A program made the translations under genes and the position numbers. The notes beneath the pieces are model-generated. The model worked only from the letters and a program-made list of their open reading frames with translations. It did not search any database and was not told where the DNA came from. Shown one piece after another: positions 37,101 through 47,544 of a stretch of 64,000 bases of DNA. How positions within the stretch are numbered: position 1 is the first letter of the stretch; each line of letters begins with the position of its first letter. Source of the DNA: Beroe forskalii (lineage: Eukaryota > Ctenophora > Nuda > Beroida > Beroidae); NCBI GenBank assembly GCA_011033025.1, contig WFMF01000119.1, forward strand, positions 372,001 through 436,000. The letters run 5' to 3'.

Positions 37101-40100
37101 TGTAAACGCTTCAAGGAGATTCTCGCTGGGAACTTCTCAGATAATCCATAACATCAGTCTCGTTAAGTCGTTAGATGATCTCTCAATCGCACTTTAAAAT
37201 AACGAGAAGTATTCCGTTTATCAGCAATACCTAGCTTCTTTTGGTTTGGTGATCTGTTCTTAAGAAACATCCTTTGCTGAACCTCCAGATGGTTTAGCCA
37301 TTTATACTCTTGAGAAACCCCCTGTATCATCTGAAGATCCAGCAGTATCTTGGGACTTGGAGTGCCTCCAGTGTTCTGGTTACAGAGACTCATTACTGAT
37401 AAACTTTACGTCTACATAAGTGCATAGGAATTAGGATATACTATTGGGTGCCGCTTTTTCCTTTTCTTGAGATACTGTTTATAGCTCAACGATACTTACT
37501 AATCAGCTTGCAAATACATGCTGATCAACAAGTCGATATACTGATTATTGCCTAGATCTACATATTATCATAATTACTTATCTCTTTTACATATAATATG
37601 AAACATAATTACTCATATCTCCAGGTATTATCTACCTCTGTATTTCTGAGAAGGAAAATCTGGTGATCTACTGTAACCGTGTTTTATGTCAGAGATATAT
37701 TCGTTTGCCAGCCACGTATGTCGTATAGAAATAATATCGTTCTTAAATACATTTCCTTGCGGTTTACTAATGGTTGTTAAGTGTGATAGAACTAAAATTC
37801 TAGAGCTGGACAATACTTAGAATACATATTACATCAGATGACTTAGGCTGGTATGGTACTGTATGTTTCCAAACAAGTCCAATTCCGAGTATTTCAGAAA
37901 ACATGAGTTCATAAGCAGATGAATGAATATATTATGTCTTATTGCCTTGTGTCTACCTTTCAAATCTCTACGTAACTACAAACTACGTACATGGCAGACG
38001 CGCGCGAAATTTAAACGGTTAAACGTCATCTTTTTGATACTTTAAGGCATCATAATGACACCATTTTCTCCAGTCTATTTTTAGCATTCGCCACAAAATA
38101 TAAATACCATGCTTACTGCTTATTATACTGTTAGACCGAGTCAGGAAATCCAAATACAGAAAATATATATAGTCACTACTACTCAGAACCAATTATATCT
38201 GCCTTCGTAATTATGAGCCCTGGGAATATAAGTTATATGTGGCGTCATTATCATAGCTCAAAGCAGTGAGTTGATGATGTCACACCGCCTATTTATTGTG
38301 ATCGAGGGTTGATTGTACAAACCTAGATGGTGAAATGCTGGGAGTAGAGGCTGTTGACTTTGTTTTATATTTTAGGATTTAGGATGCTATTTATTTATAT
38401 ATTCAACTGGGAAGGAAGAGTATTATAGTCAGCGACGTCCATTTCTTCTCTAAAACATGGCAATGCCGTCAACTTCAACTGCCTAATATAATCAGACGCA
38501 GCAGTCACGTGATCAAATGAGCCACTAGAAAAAGTATAGAATATGTAATAACTCTCAAGAAATTGCCCAGTAGATATGATGCTATATGCCTGTTGCTACT
38601 CACTGCCGTTCAAAAACAGATACAGCTACCGTTCTTTGTATTGGACCAACTTTTCCAGTTTTCCCGGATTCGTGTTCTGTTTGTTTTCTTTCGTTTTGCC
38701 AGTTTATAGCCATTTTTATCCATCTTTCCTAAATTGAAATCTTCGCGACGTTGTATCTGAACTTTAACACCAAATTTTGTATTTGACACCAATTTTCTTT
38801 GACACCAGTTTTCTTTGACATCAGCTTTCTTTGACATCATTTTTCTTTGACAAATTGACACTTGTTTTCTTGACATCAGTTTTCCTTGCCAACGGTTTTC
38901 TTTGACATTAGTATTCCCTGTCCCTGTTAACCATCCTGTCTCATCTGAAATCTTGTAACTGTGACACACGTTTTCTCACTTAAAACAAAAAACCTAACTG
39001 AAATCCAATCAGTAGTTTGACCAGCAATCCTGTTTGTAAGTACTGACTCTATTCTTTGCTTGCCACTTTGACTTTGACGTTTTTCCTGATGCATTGTTAC
39101 GCCTATCTCTTGTTTACAAAGTATTTGTATTGTAAGTCACGTGACAAAATACTCAATTCCCATTGGCTAATGCGCGTCGTGTGATCGTATCAATCCTAGG
39201 ACCTCATTGGTTGTTGAATTCTTAGCGGCATTTTCATAGGTTCTCGTATTTTGGCAACCATTCATGTTCTGCTTCTTGAAAGCATACTTTTGTTAACGCA
39301 AGGAGTGCAATTTTCTGTTTCAAAGTTTTAATGCTTGCAAATGAACGTCGTCCAAAGCTTCTTGTACGAGTTTTAAACTTTACGTTGTGATCTGTGCTCT
39401 GAGAAATATTGATGATAAAACTTCCATGATTTCATCTGTGGGCAGCTGTTTATTTAACTTTGATATTTTAACTTTTTCCTGTGGAGCTTTTCCATTCTCA
39501 CTAATCTTGCTATTTGCAATTTTCTTCGTCTTAATTCTTAATGATCATCTTGATCCTGCCTTTTTGAACCATCGTCTTATCCCAAACATTCCCGCATATT
39601 TCCCCTCAGTTCGCCAGCAGTTCGACCTAACTTTCGCAACCTATTTATCAGACAAACAATGACTTTTCTCTTTTTTCTTCTGAACCCATGTCATTGCCTG
39701 GAGCAAAACTTCAGTGTTTTGCTGCTGTTTTCTCCCCATGGCTGAGATAGTCGCGGAATACTTATCTCGTACGATGTCTGACAATATAAAGTATATATCG
39801 TTTTTGTTTTGTATAGTTGTATGTGCTATCAGAAGAACATACTATGGTTCGAATGTTTGAAAATGGTTCGAATGTTTCAAGTAAAATGCTATTGATTGAG
39901 GGTAACAAACCTTACATTTTGCCTCAAGTTCTATCATCTTCCCTCACGTTTTCTGAATTGAGTATAGTGTTGCGAAGTGTCGCGAAATACTTATCAAACA
40001 ATGCAGAACATCGAAGCTATCGTTTACCAACTGTTTTGTATGTGCTATGGTTCGAATAATGGATCGAATATATAACTGCTGGTTTATTCTAACCAATCGC

Positions 40101-43100
40101 TGAACTCAATGTATGTGCTATTTGAACGTGTGTTAAAATACACTCTGATTTATTATCTAACAACTTTCAAATTCGTTGAATAAGCTGGCGAGAATTCATA
40201 TTCCTTATTCCTTAGACTGAGTATATTATAATCATAGCTAAAATCGTAGAATGTATTGTATCATACCTTCTACCGTTACTATGGCAGTATTTCAATTATT
40301 ACCTTAAAACATTATTCAATACCGATAATATATCATTAAATCTTTAAAAGTACACGTGTTTTCCAGCTAACGACATCACTACACCGCGTTTTATCTCGAG
40401 TCCTACCAAAAACTCGTAATAACATAAACACTCAAGCAATCATCTGAATGAATACTTTATGTTTTTAAGGCATATATTTGATATTTGCCTTAGATAAATC
40501 TCCGTATATCTGATTGCGAGCAATAAGAAGCAAATTGCGAGTGACAGACCATTATTGTATGCTTCAAACTGAAGAATTGCTGACGAAATGGCGGTTTTTA
40601 TCGCTTACTTTTTACGCGAGTCTCTGTTTTAAAGCAGAGATCTTTGCCCGTAGATCAAACATAATCTCCGGTTTACCAAGACGTTTTAGAGGAGTTAGGT
40701 TGGTCTTTTGGATATAGAACCTTCTCATGACACGTAATTCTTCTTTATGATTACAAACTTTTACGTCGTGCGCGAAAAATACTATTTTTCGTCGTCAAAT
40801 GCGCACTTTTTACTGTGTTAATTACGTCACAATCAACCACCTATTTCGGCCTGTCCACTGCAAAAAGTATGCGATAAAGAGCACACCCATTCCCGTGACT
40901 ATTTATCAATAGGCCGCGTAAATCGTAATGAGCATATCCATAATCACGTGTATCTTAGGCAAAGTTGCCAGGGTATTTAAATACAAAACTCAATTTATAT
41001 TTCATGATATTTATATCATATACAGGAGGATAGGACCTGTACGAATTTTAGAAATTTAAACAGTTTTTGTAATACGACCTCCGCATATGTATATTTATAT
41101 ATATTTATCATGTTTACTTGACACCACCAAATTGTTATATATAAGTTAGGTAGGAGAAATACAGGCGGTTATCCATGATTTCATTAGTATGTTTAAGCAT
41201 ATGATTTGATATCGTCACAGCATTTTCTTATTGTGGTGTTTGGACGCGCTGGTATTTACAAGTGAGGGTGAACCAATTGTTTTAAGTGCCCGGCACCTTA
41301 TTATTCATGTATCATGTAATGCCCTCCTAATTCTATTCTTTGTTTTGATGGTTAGGGTTATGTTAGATGCTATTGGTAACCTTGATAGTGGTAGATGAAA
41401 GTGAAATAAACTCTAAAACTTCCTTTGCCGTTTCCACCTAGTCTATGTTATTTTTTGCAACACTTATTTTATCATGTTTATTTTTATTTTGCTTTTATTT
41501 CATTCCCTATATTGAAAGTTGTTCCCACTTTTTCCCTGTATCGCCCGTTATTATCTGAAGCCTTTCCCCCAGAGGGTGTGGTCATGGAATGATGCTATCC
41601 CTGGAACTTCATGCTGAAACCACCACACATGAGACTTCTTAATGTCCGAATCACCAACGCTTGGAACCCAAACTTCAGACCTCTCACCATCAGATAGAAT
41701 TCTTACTCCTTCCGATCTCAATATCCCAGATCCCGATTTGAACACCTCAAACCTTTCGCAACCAAAATCAGGAAACTCTACGCAAGACCAGTTGGTTGGT
41801 CCAGAAGACGTTCGTCCCATTTCGAGAATGTCTTCGTTTTACAACGGTTTCCATTCCCCCGTTATTCGTAGTCCTCGGACACCTCAAAACAGTTTTACCG
41901 AACAAAACCAAACAACCGCCAGCTCCCCCGTCTCACGACATAAATCAGCCGAGTCACCACAAAATGGTCGGAGCATCTCTCCCAAAACAGAACTCGAGTC
42001 AGACACGATCACTCGATTCCAATAACGGAACACCTGAAATTCCCACGCGACGACTCTCCCAAACAGATTGCTCTGAAGAGAATTGTCTGAACCTTTTCCA
42101 CCAACACAACCTGAACAAATCTCCCAAACAGAAACACGTGGATTGGAAGAACACTTCCAGGACGCTCTCAAGAACCCCAACTCCCACCAGAGACTCGCCC
42201 AGAACACGTGATAGGTCACGTGATCGTTTGTCACGTGATACGAGTCCAGCCAATCAGGGTGCAGGAACTCCTTCACAAAAACGTCGCCATGGAAACCAAG
42301 ATAATAAATTGTACTCTAGGTCTCCGTCACCCACGAAAGAAAACATACCGAACAATAAAACCAGCTCTCTGGAAAGAACTCCCTCAATACCACGTGACAG
42401 AGAAAGAACACGTGATAAAACACGTGACAACACTCGTAACAACGCACGTGACGAGTCACGTGATTCGTCGGACTTGGAGAGACTCTCGAAAGCACTTCGT
42501 GACATTGACAAGTTATATCAAGATGCTGGGGGAGGGGAGCTTCCAGGGGATTTGGATGTGATCCCAACTCACCCTGAGGGAGGGGAGAATTGGATCACGT
42601 GATCAGTCACGTGATAGCTGATCACGTGATAGGCGGTACGGAGGAAATGATTGTAGGGATGGGTGAAAGTAGGAACTTCCTAGCTCTCACTGATAAAATG
42701 GCTTTCTTCCAAGGTAAGCATTGGTCCTGGGTGGAAAGAAGTGGTTGCAGAAGTTTGTGTGTAACAAAATCCATTAAATTATGGATTGCAGAGAGCAGAA
42801 TAGTTAATAAATTTATTCATTGATATTTGTCCCCTCTGGTAAATTGAGCGATCCGTCGAGGCCAGTATCACGACAGTATCGCACCAGTATCAGGCCAGTA
42901 CCACTGGCCTCGACGGATCGCTCAATTTACCCCCTCACCCAAATAACCGACCTAAATAACCACCCAAATAACCACCCAAATAGCCACCCCCTCACATCAG
43001 CCCAGAACATCGCCCCTCTCTTCCTTGAGTTGGGGGAGGGCCCGGTAACGATTGAGCGGGTCCTGGAAGTCTGGTCGGAGAAGGGACTCAAGGACTCATC

Positions 43101-46100
43101 CGATCAAACCATCCTGGAGTTCCTCAAGGTTCGGAAGATTGTTTAAGAAATTTTTCAAACAATTTCACAAGTTGGAAAGATTCTTAGTCGTCAAATTTCG
43201 GACGATTTACCTACTTAATTTTGTATAGCTCGTAAAAAATATTTTGACTTTTATATTCAAGTTCGATGCATCAATTTGCTTCCGAACACCACAAAATTTA
43301 TCTCCTTATTTGCCTTTTATAGTTTTATTTACATATCATACCCTTAACTTCAGACTGTGGATAGTTTCTCAAAGGGAGAGAATCAGATCATACCACAAAT
43401 CCTGTGTCAGAACTTGGAGAATATTCTGACCTCCAACGACTTCCACAGTGACACCTTACGAGAGTCGGCCATTGCCACTTTTAAATCAGTCATCACTACT
43501 TTACAGTAAGTCGAGACTTTAATAAATAAGGCATCAAATTCATCGAAACTCTGCTTCATGTCTTAAAGCCAGTGATCAGCCACTACAATTCCACAGTCAG
43601 TGAGGATTTATGCCTCTTTGAATTGCGCAAATCGTACATAGGGTTATATCATCAAACGGGGTTTCAATTTGATAAGGTTGTAAAGTTACGAGAAGAGAAA
43701 GACTTTGATAAATGCAATGTTTAAAACAAGAATTTCACAGTAAGATTCAAAGCCTTCGTTTCAAACGTTCTTCTTTCCGCATCCTGATATAACTTGACCG
43801 GGTTCCTGGCTTTTTAGGCGTAGTTACAACAAGAATATCCGATACTGGTCTTGTAGTTACCCCAGCAGCCGTATTGGGTGGTGTCTTCTGTGACCAACTG
43901 AAATATGTTGTGTGTTATAAGTTGGGTGTTATAGAGTTATAAGTTGGGTGTTTAATAATACTGAGAACCTTTGAAATATGTCCAGATTCAATTATTCTTG
44001 AAATTATCAAGATTTGAGTACTCAAAAGTGTTGCAAAAGTAGAAGTTCTAAAACGCTGAGCAAAGATGAAATTGTTATGATTGTTAATCTATAACTTACC
44101 GCTGCAGCAACGTCCTTGCTTTGAGGAACAAGTTTACCCTTGTAGAAATCCCGACCATTTGTATCTTCGTCTGTCTTCGGCAGACAGAACACTCCTTCAG
44201 TCTGCATGGCTTCTTCACAGGGGGTCTTGGCTTTTGCGAACTGATGGCAGGAATATACAGGAGTTAAACAGAAGTTAAAAAGGAATAAAACAATGATTAA
44301 ACAGGAATTAAACAGGAATTAAACAGGAACTAAAAGGAAATTAAACATGATACTTTGTCCAATTACAATTGGAATACCCGACCCACTACATAAAAATAAG
44401 TGAAATATTCTCACGGCATCACAGGTAGTGACAGACGTGGCTTTCAGGTCAGCCGTTAAAGCCATGCCTTTCTTGATTCCCTTGTGCAGTTTCTTGTAGG
44501 CTCCGTCCTTCCAGCAGGAAACTCCGCTCACTAGAAGCACTGAAAACAGGATCAAAAGCTTCATCTCAGTTTGGGTTGGCAACGGGTTAAGTCGGATTGT
44601 AGAGTCAGCGAATATGTGGATTAGTTGTGATCGAGCGGGTTGAGCATTTTATAAGTTTTGGCTTCCATTATTCTTTATTTCGCTAATGATAACTCCTATT
44701 GTTATTTCGTTAGTCGGCGTGACATAGCTGTAATATATTATGGGATTTATAGATGGTAAAGACCGCTTTGTTAACTTGTAAGAACGATGCGTAAAATTGA
44801 CACTTTTGATAGAAGGTTTTGACGGCCAACAGCAGGGAGACAATTCGTCCTTAGACTCTCAGACTATATGAGTATATGCTATAAAACAGTAGTTTTGTGC
44901 TATTATAATTGATGGATCGCCAATCAGCTTACCGATCGGCTAAAGATCGAATAATTGTCATTGAGTATTGCTGAGAATTTGATCATTGAGAACAGGTCAT
45001 AGCCTCAGTCTGACAGTCTCCAATTGCTTCTTAAAGGTGCGACAGTTTTATAGACGTCAAAATATAGCAAATATGATAATAAAACATCACAAAATGACAA
45101 GTTGAGCAATGAATATCGTAAAGTGACATTAGGACAATGGTTATGGGCAAAAGTGGACAAAAATATAACACGAGAGTTTTAAGTCCAAATCTGTCACTGT
45201 GTCATTTTTCTTTGTAGACTGACTACAAACTAACTACTCGGAGGTGCGAATAAACCATTATCTACTGTTTGGCAAAAATGAATATATGTTTAACAGATAT
45301 GTACATATTATTTAAAGTAAGTAAATAAATAAAAAAATAAATACAAGAAAAATATTCCATGCGTAGACATCTTTATTAATAAGTATTACTGTTCCGTCTT
45401 GCAAAAGTGAATAAAGGTAATAAGTTTTACTAAGATGCAGATATAAAAAATGATAAATTTTACTGCTACCCATGTAGCCGTGCATCTAACATAACAATAA
45501 CTCTTAACAAAATCTATCTTTTCATTTTGTTCAACATTTTGCCATCCCATGGATTTCTATTTCGTAATATTCAGGACGAATGTAATCCAAGTCCAACACG
45601 ATGTGGATGCGCTCAGTGTGGCTCTGGACCGGAGAACTGAGGAGCTGGAGAAGTCAATGCATGAGTACGAGGACAGGTTGGATCAGGAACACAAGAGGAG
45701 TGATGATAAACTCAGGTGGTGCAAACACAAGGAAATATTTCAATCGGATTCGATATCATTGGAATTTTTCATAAACGGCGGTAATGGGCATGGTTTTTTT
45801 ATCCTTTTCCCCAATTTTTTTACTTTTTTATGAATTTTCTTATTAATTTTTTCATCTCTAGAGCGTTGAAGGAAGCAGAGAAGCAAGCTGCGATCCAAGC
45901 AGAGAAGGATAACGAGCAAACGGTCGAGAAACTGAACAACCAGGTACCTGTTCTCAAAATGATACATTTCAATCGTCGGTTGATTTAAATTTGATATACA
46001 TGAAAACATGATGACGTTTTAACTATTTGAAGTAAAACTATACTCAACAACCAGGTTTTTAAAAATTATCAATTAATCGTGAGTTAAATGGATGCATGAA

Positions 46101-46301
46101 ATGACATAATTTTCAACTCTCATTGATATAATGAACCTCTTGAATTGGTAGCGTTGAATAAAGTAAACAAATTGCTCTTCGGACAAACTTTTAATCAAAG
46201 ACTTTCAGATGGATGGTATCATCAAAAGGACTGATAGAGAAATCAAATCCCTAAAGACAGAGGAAGCTAACCTGAAGAAAGTCATCGCTGAAAAGGATGA
46301 G
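31127..46301 (+). CDS. NIN: Ninein / ninein-like centrosomal protein, N-terminal half
   Basis: Ninein anchors microtubule minus ends at centrosomes. Exons with consistent phase: 31127-31258, 31962-32079, 32238-32285, 32452-32531, ~32706-32790, 33748-33799, 33988-34077, 34224-34341, 34507-34599, 41634-~42560 (to 42713 in another frame), 43001-43128, 43354-43505, 45575-45715, 45862-45943, 46209-46301. Features in order: EF-hand CDTDNSGYIDCQEM; EF-hand LDEDGDGQVSFEEF; a KKTYGRSD stretch like ninein's GKRYGRRS; a degenerate EF-hand NPDRTINMAEL; EF-hand LDDNKDGKITFEEF; a Ser/Arg-rich region; GPVTIERVLEVWSEKG matching ninein's HASVERILDTWQEEG; LCQNLENILTSNDF and IATFKSVI; then charged coiled coil. 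One junction (32531 to ~32706) has a phase mismatch. The start exon is not seen, and no exon follows 46301 before the big TIR element. NIN versus NINL is not resolved. Confidence 0.85.
33240..33323. mobile_element. GGAGAAATAGGCGG-family MITE, second copy
   Basis: AGGAAAATAGGCGGTT at 33241 and AACCGCCTATTTCTCCT at 33307 are inverted. The core (CTCATCAACTTACTACC, GGCGTCATCT) matches the copy at 31039-31115. It lies in a ninein intron. Confidence 0.75.
33618..33700 (+). repeat. Partner of the dispersed repeat at 297-375
   Basis: Contains ACTGACGACGATAATCACAA and a TTTTCGAAAGCTTCTGATTA block shared with 297-375. Confidence 0.6.
36161..36290. repeat. AATGAACATT tandem repeat
   Basis: Four to five irregular ~25-30-bp units around AATGAACATTCTAATGAC. 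Confidence 0.75.
36485..36625 (+). promoter_or_regulatory. CCAAT/CACGTG cluster with TATA-like site
   Basis: CCAAT boxes at 36492, 36533 and 36565, CACGTG at 36516 and 36590, and TATATAGC at about 36613. Regular CCAAT boxes with an E-box are typical of NF-Y/USF-type promoters. The candidate first exon with ATG at 36912 follows. Function is inferred from arrangement only. Confidence 0.45.
36912..37008 (+). CDS. Candidate alternative first coding exon of ninein
   Basis: ATG opens a frame MTANWYPNTSPAKGLGGKD, continuing to IRRFKKCFPEN, and stops at a strong AAATG|GTAAGA donor in phase 1. The ninein exon at 41634 needs a phase-1 predecessor, so the exon would splice in frame and give an isoform without the EF-hands but with the Ser/Arg-rich and coiled-coil parts. 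The peptide matches nothing recognised. The open frame could be chance. Confidence 0.4.
38232..38300. repeat. Partial AAATAGGCGG-family MITE, inverted
   Basis: GCGTCATTATCATAGCT, CAGTGAGTTGATGA and CACCGCCTATTT match the cores and one end of the elements at 31039 and 33240; the other TIR is missing. Confidence 0.6.
38755..38925. repeat. ~20-bp TTTTCTTTGACATCAG minisatellite
   Basis: About eight units of TTTTCTTTGACA(C/T)CAG with variants. A minus-strand frame through it (VKENWCQRKL type) is an artefact. Confidence 0.85.
41634..42713 (+). CDS. NIN: Ninein Ser/Thr/Arg-rich exon region with frame disruptions
   Basis: The frame from 41634 (FLMSESPTLGTQTSDLSPSD) runs to about 42010 and ends RFQ-stop. 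The neighbouring frame carries the same composition on, from NSSQTRSLDSNNGTPE through RD repeats (RTRDRSRDRLSRD, RTRDKTRDNTRNNARDE) to SKALRDIDKLYQDAGGG. The final part, GESRNFLALTDKMAFFQ before the GTAAGC donor at 42714, is back in the first frame and joins 43001 in phase. Either two one-base indels or an unseen intron lies between. The RD repeats come from repeated CACGTGA words. Probably disordered and phosphorylated, linking EF-hands to the coiled coil. Confidence 0.6.
42838..42931. mobile_element. 94-bp palindromic MITE with GGTAAATTGAGCGATC arms
   Basis: Perfect 27-bp inverted arms (GGTAAATTGAGCGATCCGTC onward) around a 40-bp core of CAGTATC repeats. Termini match the element at 5330-5613. 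CCCTC lies on both sides. It sits in the ninein intron just upstream of the acceptor at 43000. Confidence 0.85.
43814..44564 (-). CDS. Small secreted Cys-rich protein nested in a ninein intron
   Basis: Three exons with phase-0 junctions: 44415-44564, 44100-44240, 43814-43897 (TAA), giving 124 residues. The signal peptide is MKLLILFSVLLVSGVSC. The mature chain has Cys in VTTCDA, KTPCEE, GVFCLP, YGCWG and YSCCN, six if cleavage falls after the signal Cys, suggesting three disulphides. The second half contains KTDEDTNGRDFYKGKL. A TATA-like TTATAAAAT is about 90 bp upstream. The gene lies on the opposite strand inside the ninein intron 43506-45574. No family was recognised; a secreted effector, toxin-like or mucosal peptide is possible but unsupported. 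An in-frame ATG six codons upstream (44582) is less likely because it would delay the hydrophobic core. Confidence 0.72.
44647..44660 (-). promoter_or_regulatory. TATA-like box of the nested secreted-protein gene
   Basis: Minus strand reads ACTTATAAAATG about 90 bp before the ATG at 44564, a normal TATA spacing for a short 5' UTR. Confidence 0.5.
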
Positions 46302-46449
46302 GTGGGCATTGCCATATTTGTCGAAGAATTTTCTCCCTGCATTTTTCGATTGGGGCGTTTCTCTTTCAATATAATTTCTATTTTACCTCCTATACCTTAA
46401 CTATGACCTAAGTATGATCTAACTATGTATCGACTCTGGACCGAGTTTC

Positions 46450-46716
46450 TAAGCGCCTATTCAAGGAAAGCGCGCATCTTTGTCGATCAAAGAGCGCGCG
46501 CGTCTCTGACAAAAAATCTTGCGCGTCATTGTCGATAAAAGCGCGCGGCGCGTTTTTGTCGATACGGATAAAAGCGCGTGCGTCTTTGTCGAGGAAAGCG
46601 CGCGCGTCTCCTTCGAGAAAAGTGTGCGCGCGCGTCTCCTTCGATATAAGTGCGCGCGCGCGTCTTCTTCGAGAAGAGTGCGCGCGCCGCGTCTCCTTCG
46701 AGAAGGCGCGCGCTTA
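46450..46716. repeat. GC-rich CGCGCGTCT repeats left of element copy 2
   Basis: Irregular 22-30-bp units of AAAGCGCGCGCGTCT(T/C)(T/C)(T/G)TCGAG type. They resemble, but are not identical to, the 27-bp satellite left of copy 1. Confidence 0.7.
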
Positions 46717-47544
46717 CCCAGCGAACACTGTGCACTCGTTGTGGCGATTTTTGCGCTACTCGGCGCCAAACCAACATATGGCAAATTATATACCGTTGGA
46801 AAGGTCTTGTTCCCCCTAACACAGCGCAACTATTTTCAAGTGAATCCGATGTTTCTATCAGGAGTTATGGCCGATTTGCTGATTTTCTCAAAAATCGCGC
46901 CGCGCACGACCTAAATATTGTGTCGAGCTGAAATAACTTTGCAAACCTTATTTTACGGAACGCTCTGATTGGTCAGAACGATGTGTCACGTGACTATCAC
47001 GTGATCTTGACTAAGATGGCCTTCTGCGGATCACGTGATCAGAACACCGCAGCATTTTGGAGTTTCAATTTTTGGAAAGGAATGAGCTTAGGCTCATTAT
47101 TGATCGGCGTGACAAACTGGCATTAATATAGCTGCTGTCTGTATTTATGGAGGAAAATCCAAAGCATTGAAATTTTGATTGAATTGACAAGAATCAAACT
47201 CTGATGTTAAAAATATTATTCATTACTTTCGTGACAACAAAATGATCAATAACTGATCCCCTTTAAACGCAACAAGGTGAAATTTTGCTTAACGGCTAGC
47301 CAAAAAATTAATATTGAAAGCCAAAATAGATGTTTTCATGGCTTTTCAAAAAAAAAGCATTTAGTCAAAACATACATTTTCATTGAATCATTGTCCCATG
47401 TTATCGAGAAAAACATTGAATATTCGAATTAAAAGAACACGCCCGGTAAGTGTCGGTCGAGGTCGGCCAACTTTAACCGTTAACAAACCAGCCGCATGTG
47501 GCTGGTTTTTGTAGTATGGATGTTCAAATAGTCAAATCTGTTGG

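Larger units (their letters stand above)
34600..41633 (+). other. 7-kb ninein intron
   Basis: Bounded by the GTGAGA donor at 34600 and a weak acceptor before 41634. Mostly AT-rich. Contains a tandem repeat (36161-36290), a CCAAT/CACGTG cluster with a possible alternative first exon (36912-37008), a partial AAATAGGCGG-family MITE (38232-38300), and a TTTCTTTGACA minisatellite (38755-38925). No other exon was recognised. Confidence 0.6.
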
